In this document: positions 1 through 5,394 of the stretch, in pieces
How positions within the stretch are numbered: the stretch's first letter is position 1
Layout: the number at the start of each line of letters is the position of its first letter
Source of the DNA: Methanosarcinales archaeon
GTDB taxonomy: Archaea > Halobacteriota > Syntropharchaeia > Alkanophagales > Methanospirareceae
DNA: 9,701 nt
Direction: 5' to 3'
NCBI GenBank assembly: GCA_009618475.1
Contig: WJOV01000120.1
Span: 1 to 9,701 of the forward strand
Notes under the pieces: model-generated
Told to the model about the DNA's origin: nothing
Databases searched by the model: none
What the model saw: the letters and a program-made list of their open reading frames with translations, nothing else
Made by a program: the position numbers and the translations under genes

Positions 1-191
1 GATACGCGAAGTTAGACCGCGATGCAGGCAGGGGAATGAGTATATCGGTAGGAAGAATAAGGGCAGGTGGAATAGAAGCGGGAAACGAGGTAAAATACAT
101 TGTTCAGGGGCATAATACGATAAGAGGGGCTGCCGGGGCATCTATATTGAATGCAGAAGTGTTGGTGGAACGCGGGTATATAAAAAAGTAA
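1..191 (+). CDS. asd: Aspartate-semialdehyde dehydrogenase, C-terminal part (5' truncated by window edge)
   Basis: The frame is open from base 3 to a TAA at 189-191 and encodes 62 residues. It contains LDRDAGRGMSISVGRIR, then GHNTIRGAAGASILNAE, the conserved C-terminal block of archaeal/fungal-type aspartate-semialdehyde dehydrogenase (NADPH-dependent reduction of aspartyl phosphate, leading to Lys, Met, Thr and Ile). The catalytic Cys and His lie in the missing N-terminal portion, which is exactly what the truncated asd at 8832-9701 provides. ubiX starts one base after the stop, so the two are probably co-transcribed. No start is visible because the gene enters from the left edge. The family assignment comes from recognising these motifs; whether this is the same physical gene as the one at the right edge is inference. 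Confidence 0.9.
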   Translation, partial: YAKLDRDAGRGMSISVGRIRAGGIEAGNEVKYIVQGHNTIRGAAGASILNAEVLVERGYIKK

Positions 192-192
192 C

Positions 193-771
193 ATGAAAAT
201 AATAGTGGGAATTACGGGAGCAAGCGGTGTTGTGTATGGAATACGATTGTTAGAAGTGCTAAGAGAAAGAAACACCGCAGAAACCTATCTCATCGTATCG
301 GAGAGTGCAAAGAAGATAATAGCCATAGAAACAGATTATGAACTTGAGGAAATATACGCGCTTGCTTCTCATGTCTATGATAATTCAGACCTCACGGCAC
401 CGCTAAGCAGCGGGTCAGTCCGGCATGACGGAGCGATAATAGCGCCTTGCAGCATGAAAACTCTGGGTTGTATCGCAGCCGGCATATCTACTACGCTAAT
501 CACGAGAGCCGCGGAAGTATGCTTAAAGGAGAGTAGAAAATTGGTGATTATACCAAGGGAGGCACCTCTCAGTCTTATACATCTGGAGAACATGGTTACG
601 GTGAAGAAAGCAGGTGCTATTCTCTTGCCTGCATCACCGGCATTTTATCATAAGCCAAAAACCGTGCTTGACATGGCAGATTTTATCGTGGCACGCGCAC
701 TTGACGTATTCGGGATTGAACTCGGAACCGGGAAGGAGAACGGTCTAATAAAGCGATGGAAACATTTATAA
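193..771 (+). CDS. ubiX: Flavin prenyltransferase UbiX
   Basis: A complete 192-residue protein, the usual UbiX length. It joins a dimethylallyl group to FMN to make prenyl-FMN, the cofactor of UbiD-family decarboxylases. Visible motifs are the N-terminal FMN loop GITGASG (residues 6-12), APCSMKTLGCIAAGI (84-98), the PREAPL loop (121-126) and SPAFYHKPKT (148-157), followed by the C-terminal helix. In archaea prenyl-FMN is known to serve the UbiD-like decarboxylase of the modified mevalonate (archaeal lipid) route, a likely use here, but no ubiD lies in the window. The ATG is one base after the asd stop and has no convincing Shine-Dalgarno sequence, which suggests translation coupled to asd. 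The last codons overlap a TATA-like sequence that probably belongs to the downstream tRNA gene. Confidence 0.95.
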   Translation: MKIIVGITGASGVVYGIRLLEVLRERNTAETYLIVSESAKKIIAIETDYELEEIYALASHVYDNSDLTAPLSSGSVRHDGAIIAPCSMKTLGCIAAGISTTLITRAAEVCLKESRKLVIIPREAPLSLIHLENMVTVKKAGAILLPASPAFYHKPKTVLDMADFIVARALDVFGIELGTGKENGLIKRWKHL

Positions 772-774
772 AAG
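765..774 (+). promoter_or_regulatory. Probable TATA box of tRNA-Ser
   Basis: TTTATAAAAG overlaps the ubiX stop codon and is centred about 32 nt upstream of the mature tRNA 5' end. An archaeal TATA box is expected about 26 nt before the transcription start, which would place a start a few bases before the tRNA. Inferred from position and sequence only; the AT-rich stretch at 784-800 could contribute instead. Confidence 0.45.
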
Positions 775-801
775 ACCGATGCGTAAATAAACATAAACAA
801 T

Positions 802-887
802 GTCGGGATAGCCAAGAGGTCTAAGGCGGTAGGTTGCTAACCTACTTCCCCTTACGGGGAGCGAGGGTTCGAATCCCTCTCCCGGCG
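802..887 (+). tRNA. tRNA-Ser (anticodon GCT)
   Basis: A full cloverleaf can be folded by eye. The acceptor stem is 802-808 with 880-886 (one G-U pair). The anticodon stem is 829-833 with 841-845 around loop TTGCTAA, giving anticodon GCT at 836-838, which reads AGC/AGU Ser. A long class II variable arm has stem 847-851 with 856-860. The T stem is 863-867 with 875-879 around loop TTCGAAT. The discriminator base at 887 is G, as expected for serine tRNAs, and the long variable arm confirms the identity. CCA is not encoded (the genome continues CTT) and no intron interrupts the anticodon loop. A reading frame begins three bases downstream. Confidence 0.97.
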
Positions 888-890
888 CTT

Positions 891-1262
891 ATGTTGAACC
901 CAATTTTGTGTATATATGAAAGAATATTGAAAAGAGGAATATTGAATTCGCCTATTCTCGTGAATCATGTCCTTCTTGTCCTGGATGAAACCGACCTCCT
1001 ATCCGATGCGATGGGAATGGAAAAGCTACGGCACTTCATAAAGTGGTGCCATGCACTGAAAATAGATATTATAAGTGTTTATATCAGCGTTATCCGGGAT
1101 GGTATGGACAAGAAGTTGCTGGAAAAAACTCACGCTCACCTCATGGAACATATAACAAAGGCGTGGAGTACGGAGATTATAAAGGCGAGTTCACATCTTT
1201 TGAGAGAAGAGGTGAAGATATTCCTCAAAAGGCAACGCTTGATGATGTCCTTGGTGTGCTGA
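891..1262 (+). pseudogene. Truncated cis-prenyltransferase-like (NgBR-type) fragment, out of frame with the following gene
   Basis: From the ATG at 891, three bases after the tRNA, about 90 residues resemble the N-terminus of the undecaprenyl/dehydrodolichyl diphosphate synthase fold: an IYERILKRG helix, HVLLVLDETDLL (residues 26-37), FIKWCHALKI (49-58) and ISVYISVI (61-68). Catalytic members have DGNRR where this has DETDL, so it matches the non-catalytic NgBR-like partner of heteromeric cis-prenyltransferases, which make glycosyl-carrier polyprenols. Full proteins exceed 200 residues. Here the similarity fades around residue 90 (about base 1160), and the tail up to the TGA at 1262 is a shadow of the next gene's frame. 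It is therefore probably a deletion remnant. Family assignment is from motif memory and is moderate; alternatively it is a short standalone protein. Confidence 0.5.
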
Positions 1263-1537
1263 AGAGTTTTGATTCAAAAGCAGAGAGGTTGGTTTCAATT
1301 TTAAGCGGTATGGACGTAACGCTTAAAAGCGTAAAAGAAGATACATCGAGCATAAAACAGGATACAAGAATGATACCAGGCATAAAAGAGAACACAGAGA
1401 AGATGCTTGAGAAGCAGGAGGATACAATAGGAGAGATAAGTGCATTACGAGAAGACCTGAAGTCGTATATGGAGAACAAGTTTGCTAAAATCGAATATGA
1501 AATAGCGGAGATAAAAGCTAAAATCGGGATGGTTTGA
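1043..1537 (+). CDS. Acylphosphatase-family C-terminal tail with coiled coil, N-terminus lost
   Basis: The frame is open from GTG 1043, but only the part from about base 1158 looks like real protein. It begins GVEYGDYKGEFTSFERRGED, resembling the last strand of an acylphosphatase domain. A heptad-rich, charged helix of about 110 residues follows (KSFDSKAERLVSILSGMD, then EKMLEKQEDTIGEISALRED, ending IAEIKAKIGMV), the coiled-coil extension carried by many archaeal acylphosphatase-like proteins. The acylphosphatase core with its catalytic Arg and Asn is absent. Residues before about 1158 are a -1 frame shadow of the preceding cis-prenyltransferase fragment. No good start codon lies at the junction, so expression as a separate protein is doubtful. 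It ends at TGA 1535-1537, directly abutting the stop of the convergent small gene. Likely a fusion or deletion scar. Confidence 0.55.
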   Translation: MVPCTENRYYKCLYQRYPGWYGQEVAGKNSRSPHGTYNKGVEYGDYKGEFTSFERRGEDIPQKATLDDVLGVLKSFDSKAERLVSILSGMDVTLKSVKEDTSSIKQDTRMIPGIKENTEKMLEKQEDTIGEISALREDLKSYMENKFAKIEYEIAEIKAKIGMV

Positions 1538-1786
1538 TTATTTTTTTAAATTCAGCTTCGTTTTCAGGATGTTTAGCAAAGTTTCTTTGGTGGGAGCTTC
1601 AATCAAATTTCCATTGAAATCGAACAGGAGCTCGCCCACTGGTATGATTCCATGTGGTGTTTTTGCTACGATTTTCACATTCCATGTATTATTCCTTTTG
1701 TCAAAATATACCTCCCCCGCAGATACCAGGTTCCCAAAATTTTCTATTAAATATTCCTTCGCCGACTCAAATATCTTTATTTGCAT
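1538..1786 (-). CDS. Hypothetical small protein (82 aa)
   Basis: I do not recognise this family. The preferred start is the ATG at 1786 (MQIKIFESAKEYL...), because GGGAG sits about 5 nt upstream. A TTG at 1798 would add four residues but would consume that ribosome-binding site. The protein is small and looks soluble: an N-terminal helix, two probable beta strands (GEVYFDKRNNTWNVKIVAKT), then GELLFDFNGNLIEAPTKETL and a lysine-rich C-terminus. There is no signal peptide, membrane segment or cysteine. The strand-turn-strand followed by NG-N-I-EAP resembles PepSY-like or other small alpha/beta folds, but I would not name it. Its TAA (1538-1540) directly abuts the stop of the plus-strand coiled-coil gene. 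A weak TATA-like TTTTTAAAG lies at 1818-1826 on its strand. Confidence 0.65.
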   Translation of the reverse strand: MQIKIFESAKEYLIENFGNLVSAGEVYFDKRNNTWNVKIVAKTPHGIIPVGELLFDFNGNLIEAPTKETLLNILKTKLNLKK

Positions 1787-1979
1787 GATATCTCCCAATT
1801 CTTAAATACACTCCAAGCCTTTAAAAACTTTTCTATCTCACATCTTTTAAATTCGCCTTCTGAAATACCGGGGTCGTGGTAGGTTATTTCATAGTTATTT
1901 CAGAAAAATCAGTTATCCTGTTGAGCCTCTTTTTTTTTGTCATCCCAGCGTTCTCAGCGGTAAATAAATATTTGCAGAC
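1787..1979. other. Intergenic gap with one degenerate repeat arm
   Basis: No coding frame is supported here. The stretch holds the probable promoter of the small gene (about 1818-1826), a run of ten T (1929-1938) and, at 1948-1970, GCGTTCTCAGCGG followed by TAAATAAATA. The latter is a copy of the repeat arm seen also near 2796-2827 and 5371-5397. It ends ten bases before the PIN toxin stop. Confidence 0.5.
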
Positions 1980-2402
1980 TTATAAAATTTTTTGAAACTC
2001 CATTCCTACCTGCGCGAAATGGTCATCTTGTGTAAGTATATAGGTGATTCCTATCTCTGCCATGACTACCATTGAGGTTAAATCGGTAAAGGATATTCTT
2101 GGCTTGTCCTGAAACTTTATTCTTAAGCCTTTTGCTTTCTCGAATCGCTCTGCGGTAATATGCTCTAAACGGAGATAGCCTTTCTTGATAGCAAGCTCTA
2201 TTACATCCAGCGAATCCTTAGCCTCCTTAAAGGGCAACCGTCTGAAAAGAAGTGTAAATGTTTCGTCTAAGACATAATCGGTAGTGTAAAATAAACATTT
2301 CCTACTGCATAAACTAAGATACTGGTCTTTTATCTCCTTGTGTCTATGCTCCTTTTTATCCCGCAAAGTAAGCCATCCCCACGTATCCATAAATAATTTC
2401 AA
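1980..2402 (-). CDS. PIN-domain ribonuclease toxin (VapC-like)
   Basis: A 140-residue single-domain PIN protein. The metal-binding acidic residues are visible: Asp6 in LFMDTWGW, Glu47 in YVLDETFTLL, Asp107 in ISFTDLTSMVV and Asp126 in ILTQDDHF, matching the family pattern D...E...D...TxDxxF. Such proteins act as Mg2+-dependent endoribonucleases, typically on tRNA or rRNA, and are neutralised by a partner antitoxin. The start is TTG at 2402, supported by GGAG about 7 nt upstream. ATG five codons in (MDTWGW) would remove the first beta strand and is less likely. It begins two bases after the stop of the adjacent small protein, the usual antitoxin-toxin order. All catalytic positions are intact, so it is probably functional. 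Target unknown. Confidence 0.88.
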   Translation of the reverse strand: MKLFMDTWGWLTLRDKKEHRHKEIKDQYLSLCSRKCLFYTTDYVLDETFTLLFRRLPFKEAKDSLDVIELAIKKGYLRLEHITAERFEKAKGLRIKFQDKPRISFTDLTSMVVMAEIGITYILTQDDHFAQVGMEFQKIL

Positions 2403-2404
2403 GG

Positions 2405-2656
2405 TTAGTCTCCATAGAGTTCACGATCAATGTCTTTTGCTAAAGACCCATGCGATACTCCACCTATGTATTTCAGAATAGGATCTTTTTTGGGGTCCAG
2501 GTCTAATTCTGATTTTTCCTCTCTTTCTCCTTCCATCTTCTCTTTTGCCAAAAGATAGCTCACGAAATCAAAGACTTCAGTAAGTTTATCCTCTGACAGA
2601 CGTTCCAGCGCTTCCTTAACAACGTCCTTGACTATCTGTGTCTTATATTTATTCAT
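2405..2656 (-). CDS. Antitoxin partner of the PIN toxin (VapB-like)
   Basis: An 83-residue, highly charged protein immediately upstream of the PIN toxin with a 2-nt gap. The N-terminal half is helical (VKDVVKEALERLSEDKLTEV, FDFVSYLLAKEK). The C-terminal half is an acidic linker followed by DPILKYIGGVSHGSL and AKDIDRELYGD. That tail (IGG..HGSLA.DIDRELYG) is a recurring C-terminus of archaeal antitoxins paired with PIN proteins and probably wraps the toxin active site. I see no clear ribbon-helix-helix or AbrB motif, so DNA binding and autoregulation are not shown. The ATG at 2656 has GGTGG six bases upstream and a TATA box about 39 nt upstream. Confidence 0.82.
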   Translation of the reverse strand: MNKYKTQIVKDVVKEALERLSEDKLTEVFDFVSYLLAKEKMEGEREEKSELDLDPKKDPILKYIGGVSHGSLAKDIDRELYGD

Positions 2657-2690
2657 TTATACCACCATTATGATTTTAAAATTGCAAATA

Positions 2691-2700
2691 GTATATAAAA
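2691..2700 (-). promoter_or_regulatory. TATA box of the antitoxin-toxin operon
   Basis: TTTTATATAC reads on the minus strand about 39 nt upstream of the antitoxin ATG. It predicts a transcription start near 2669 and a short leader of about 13 nt carrying GGTGG. Positional inference. Confidence 0.5.
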
Positions 2701-2741
2701 GATTTTCGGTATCTCGCTTCTCTGTTTCAACAAACGCACGT

Positions 2742-2822
2742 GTTTACCGCTGAGCCCGTAGAGAACCAGAAAAATCATTTATCTCATCTCAGTCAGCGCT
2801 CTCCGTGATCTCGGCGGTAAAC
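2742..2822. repeat. 81-bp palindromic repeat element upstream of purM
   Basis: The left arm GTTTACCGCTGAG (2742-2754) is the reverse complement, with one mismatch, of CTCGGCGGTAAAC (2810-2822). Inside, GAGAACC (2761-2767) opposes GCGCTCTCC (2796-2804), extending the similarity loosely. It lies between the antitoxin promoter and the purM promoter and is the clearest palindromic member of the degenerate repeat family found in several gaps of this window. No coding potential. Confidence 0.65.
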
Positions 2823-2848
2823 AAATACCAATAAACTTTAATTTACAT

Positions 2849-2858
2849 AACTATATTT
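2849..2858 (+). promoter_or_regulatory. TATA box of purM (leaderless transcript likely)
   Basis: ACTATATTTC is centred about 27 nt before the purM ATG, and no Shine-Dalgarno sequence precedes that ATG. With the archaeal TATA-to-start distance, transcription would begin at or next to the start codon. A second AT-rich stretch (TTTTTTATAAT, 2862-2872) is too close to serve. Confidence 0.55.
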
Positions 2859-2880
2859 CTCTTTTTTATAATAACAAACT

Positions 2881-3867
2881 ATGCAATGGACATACGCAAA
2901 GGCAGGCGTGGATATAAAAAAGGAGCAGGGAGTTGTCCAAGCGCTATCAGCAGAGCTAAAGAGGCAAAAGGATTTAAAAGGTTTCTCGGGTCTTTTAGAA
3001 CTTCCTTTTGATGCGCAACGCCTCCTCGCTATTTCCACTGATGGCGTTGGCTCGAAAGTTCTGGTTGCCGCAAAGCTGAACAAATGGGATACCATCGGTA
3101 TAGACTGCATTGCGATGAACGTGAACGATGTTTACTGCGTTGGAGCAACGCCTATTGGTTTTGTTGATTATCTTGCGATGGAAAAGCCGGATGAACGGAT
3201 TGCATCGGAAGTAGGCAAGGGCTTGGAAGAAGGAGCGGAAATCGCTGATATTTATATCGTGGGCGGTGAAACGGCGATACTACCAGAAGTAGTAACCGAT
3301 TTAGACCTTTCCGGAACTTGTGTTGGATACGTGCGGAAAGACAAGGTGATAAGAGGCGAGAAGATAGAAGTAGGCGACCTGGTTCTGGGCATGAGAAGTT
3401 CGGGAATACACAGCAATGGGTTAACACTTGCGAGGAAAGTGATAGAAGATGCAGGGTTGGATTATAATGAGCAGTTCGTGTATAATCCAGAGAGAAGCAT
3501 AGGTGAAGAGTTACTCACGCCAACGCGGATATACACAGAGGTTTTAGAGCTCTTGAACCGGTGCGAAGTGCACGGTCTGGCGCATATAACCGGCAGTGGC
3601 TTCTTAAAACTGCGAAGAATCACTGACCTCGGCTTCGATATTTATGCTCCAATGGAGCCGAATGACATATTCAAGTTCGTCCAGGAGAAAGGTAACGTTA
3701 CTGATGAAGAGATGTATAAGACGTTCAATATGGGTATGGGCTTCGCTGTTGTAATACCAAAGAGCGAGGAGCGTGAAGCAATTCGGATAACGAGAGGTAA
3801 AATCGTGGGTGAAGTCGTGGAGAAGGAGAAGGGGATAAAGGTAGGCGATGTCAAATTAGAGGTTTAG
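2881..3867 (+). CDS. purM: Phosphoribosylformylglycinamidine cyclo-ligase (AIR synthetase)
   Basis: A full-length 328-residue PurM, close to the archaeal norm. It closes the imidazole ring of FGAM with ATP to give AIR in de novo purine synthesis. In order: N-terminal TYAKAGVDIKKE (4-15), the nucleotide-binding STDGVGSKV (52-60), GIDCIAMNVNDVYCVGA (73-89), VGGETA (127-132) and MRSSGIHSNGL (171-181), then HITGSGFLKL in the C-terminal domain. The ATG at 2881 has no ribosome-binding site but sits about 27 nt from a TATA box. The last codon and stop (GTT TAG) lie inside a 32-bp repeat copy. It converges with hisS, with 48 bases between the stops. No other purine genes are nearby, so it is a standalone unit. 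Confidence 0.96.
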   Translation: MQWTYAKAGVDIKKEQGVVQALSAELKRQKDLKGFSGLLELPFDAQRLLAISTDGVGSKVLVAAKLNKWDTIGIDCIAMNVNDVYCVGATPIGFVDYLAMEKPDERIASEVGKGLEEGAEIADIYIVGGETAILPEVVTDLDLSGTCVGYVRKDKVIRGEKIEVGDLVLGMRSSGIHSNGLTLARKVIEDAGLDYNEQFVYNPERSIGEELLTPTRIYTEVLELLNRCEVHGLAHITGSGFLKLRRITDLGFDIYAPMEPNDIFKFVQEKGNVTDEEMYKTFNMGMGFAVVIPKSEEREAIRITRGKIVGEVVEKEKGIKVGDVKLEV

Positions 3868-3892
3868 TTTATTAGCGGTTCAGCTCGTTAGC
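3861..3892 (+). repeat. 32-bp perfect direct repeat, copy 1
   Basis: The 32 bases GGTTTAGTTTATTAGCGGTT plus CAGCTCGTTAGC are identical to 5259-5290. This copy covers the last codon and the stop of purM. The two copies are in the same orientation and bracket hisS at a spacing of 1,398 bp. Confidence 0.9.
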
Positions 3893-3919
3893 TAATCTGC
3901 TAATCCGCCAAACCGCTAA
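3872..3919. terminator. Hairpin between convergent purM and hisS, possible bidirectional terminator
   Basis: TTAGCGGTT (3872-3880) pairs perfectly with AACCGCTAA (3911-3919). The loop itself contains the palindrome TTAGCTAA. It lies exactly between the two stop codons and overlaps the hisS stop. A T-rich stretch follows on the plus strand (3931-3942). Archaeal termination relies mainly on U-tracts, so this role is tentative; the hairpin is also part of the repeat family. Confidence 0.4.
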
Positions 3920-5199
3920 ACCGCTAACGCTTTTATCTTTTTAACGCATTCCTCTACGCTCATTTTCGCTTGCTCCCCCGTATCAAGATCTCTTAACGTC
4001 ACTTTTCCTTCTTTCACCTCTTTTTTACCCACGAGCACGGCAAACGAAGCACGAATGGAACCTGCATAAGACAACTGAGCGCTTAGACTTCTGCTCATCA
4101 CGTCTAAGTGCGTAGGAAAGAATTCTCTTAGCTTAGACGTTATTTTTATCGCTTCTTTTATCACATCCCGGTCATAATCATTTCCTTCTCTTATCGGCAC
4201 CACCACCACTTCCTTTCGCTTCAAATACCTTTCCTCTAAAGCGAATGACTCTGCCAATCGGTCAAAACCAAATGCAAACCCCGTAGAAGGAACGTCAATA
4301 CCGCCGAACAAAGCAGCCAGCCGATATGAACCGCCACCGCATACCTGATTCTGTGCTCCTAACTTGCCACCAGCTTCGTATATCTCAAACACCATTCCCG
4401 TGTAATAATCCAAACCTCGTGCTATTCCCGCGTTTAAAGTAAAAACAACGTCGTAATAATCGAGAATTTCCAGCAGCTTCTCCAATTCCTTCAACGCATC
4501 GCTGTCAGAAGTAACTATCCTGCGTGCTTCTTCCAATGCCTCTTTTCCTCTTGAATCTATCAGGCGCATTAAATTGGCAATCAACTCCTTCTTCGCACCT
4601 ATCTCACTCATAAACGCGATTACTTCTTCTCTTTCTCCCTTGTCTATCAATCTCATCACTTTGTTCATCTCCGCCTCTTCCACCTTCACGTCTCGTAAAA
4701 TCGCTCTTATCAGACCCACATGACCCACGTGAAGCTCTGCTTTTACGCCCAACGACTTCACGATAAAGTAAGCGAGTGCGATTATCTCTGCCTGCGCCTC
4801 CGGCCTGTCCGACCCGATTATCTCGGCGCCAAACTGCCAGAACTCCCGGTAACGTGCCTTTTGCGGCTCCTCATACCGGAAACAATTGCCGAAATAATAA
4901 ACCTTCGTTGGTCTCGGCACCATCTTCAGTTCGTTAACGTACATCCTTATCACCGGAGCAGTCAATTCCGGTCTCAGTGCTAAATGCCGTCCTCCCTTAT
5001 CCTTGAACTCGTACATCTCCTTCAAGATTTCCTCGCCGGATTTGAGTGTGAAGAGTTCCGAGCGTTCAAAAGTGGGTGTTCTTATCTCCTCGTACCCCCA
5101 TCTCTCTGCTATATCCTGCATTCTTGCCTCCATTATCCTTCTCTTCCTCATTTCCGCAGGCAAGAAATCCCTCGTCCCACGTGCTCTTTCTATCCGCAT
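3916..5199 (-). CDS. hisS: Histidyl-tRNA synthetase
   Basis: A complete class II HisRS of 427 residues that charges tRNA-His with histidine. Visible motifs: the N-terminal RGTRDFLP (7-14); motif 1 region GYEEIRTPTFE (35-45); LRPELTAPV (75-83); motif 2 FRYEEPQ...RYREFWQFG (107-124); the histidine-binding RGLDYYTG (261-268); and motif 3 GFAFGFDRL (308-316). An anticodon-binding domain follows from about 334 to the end. The start is ATG 5199, the only one placing RGTRDFLP near the N-terminus. Only a weak AAAGGA lies just before it, and a TATA box is about 29 nt upstream. The final residues LAV and the stop TAG are written in repeat sequence (TTAGCGGTTTAG on this strand). It is downstream of trm1 but has its own promoter. 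Confidence 0.97.
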   Translation of the reverse strand: MRIERARGTRDFLPAEMRKRRIMEARMQDIAERWGYEEIRTPTFERSELFTLKSGEEILKEMYEFKDKGGRHLALRPELTAPVIRMYVNELKMVPRPTKVYYFGNCFRYEEPQKARYREFWQFGAEIIGSDRPEAQAEIIALAYFIVKSLGVKAELHVGHVGLIRAILRDVKVEEAEMNKVMRLIDKGEREEVIAFMSEIGAKKELIANLMRLIDSRGKEALEEARRIVTSDSDALKELEKLLEILDYYDVVFTLNAGIARGLDYYTGMVFEIYEAGGKLGAQNQVCGGGSYRLAALFGGIDVPSTGFAFGFDRLAESFALEERYLKRKEVVVVPIREGNDYDRDVIKEAIKITSKLREFFPTHLDVMSRSLSAQLSYAGSIRASFAVLVGKKEVKEGKVTLRDLDTGEQAKMSVEECVKKIKALAV

Positions 5200-5222
5200 T
5201 CCTTTGTTAAGTTGACTTTGTC

Positions 5223-5232
5223 ATATTTAAAA
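5223..5232 (-). promoter_or_regulatory. TATA box of hisS
   Basis: TTTTAAATAT on the minus strand is centred about 29 nt upstream of the hisS ATG, consistent with a leaderless or near-leaderless mRNA. It directly adjoins the GCGGTAAA end of a repeat arm, so the repeat may have supplied part of the promoter. Confidence 0.5.
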
Positions 5233-5258
5233 TTTACCGCAAAGAACGCGGAATTAGC

Positions 5259-5290
5259 GGTTTAGTTTATTAGCGGTTCAGCTCGTTAGC
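5259..5290 (+). repeat. 32-bp perfect direct repeat, copy 2
   Basis: Identical over 32 bases to 3861-3892 and in the same orientation. It is preceded by a further partial unit (ATTAGCGG, 5253-5260) and followed 13 bases later by a degenerate copy at 5304-5333. Confidence 0.9.
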
Positions 5291-5341
5291 CAAACCTATA
5301 ATTTTAAGCGGTTCCGCGGCTTGGCTCGTTAGCGATTTAGA

Positions 5342-5362
5342 CTAAACCTCTAAACCTCTAAA
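5342..5362 (+). repeat. Tandem octamer CTAAACCT, about 2.6 copies
   Basis: CTAAACCT CTAAACCT CTAAA in direct tandem, adjacent to the interspersed repeats upstream of hisS. Short; function unknown. Confidence 0.6.
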
Positions 5363-5394
5363 TACATCCTCTGCGTTCTCCGTGAACTCTGCGG

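Larger units (their letters stand above)
5200..5394. other. Repeat-dense gap between trm1 and hisS
   Basis: No gene is seen in these 195 bases. From left to right they hold the hisS promoter (5223-5232); a minus-oriented repeat arm (TTACCGCAAAGAACGCGGA, 5234-5252); the second perfect 32-bp repeat (5259-5290); a third degenerate copy of it (5304-5333, TTAAGCGGTT...CTCGTTAGC); a tandem octamer CTAAACCT (5342-5362); and a plus-oriented arm (about 5369-5397) whose GGTTAA contains the trm1 stop codon. The two outer arms are roughly inverted with respect to each other. Confidence 0.6.

Noticed and set aside
834..890. Extension of the post-tRNA reading frame upstream to 834
   Set aside because: This would start inside the tRNA-Ser anticodon loop; ATG 891 is the first sensible start outside the tRNA.
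1124..1130. Programmed -1 frameshift at the AAAAAAC heptamer
   Set aside because: The heptamer is not in the reading phase needed for a classical X XXY YYZ slip on the first frame, and both genes look truncated, so a deletion scar is more likely.
802..1537. Integrated element at the tRNA-Ser 3' end
   Set aside because: No integrase, no duplicated tRNA 3' end found downstream, and the flanking frame is a truncated cellular gene rather than a phage or plasmid gene.
1980..2656. The PIN toxin-antitoxin pair as a novel defence system
   Set aside because: All features match an ordinary archaeal VapBC-like module; nothing unusual beyond a TTG start.
3861..3930. CRISPR array
   Set aside because: Only two perfect repeats 1.4 kb apart plus degenerate ones, no regular spacers, and no cas genes.
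4720..5265. Plus-strand open frames opposite hisS
   Set aside because: They are shadows of hisS on the other strand, without motifs or ribosome-binding sites.
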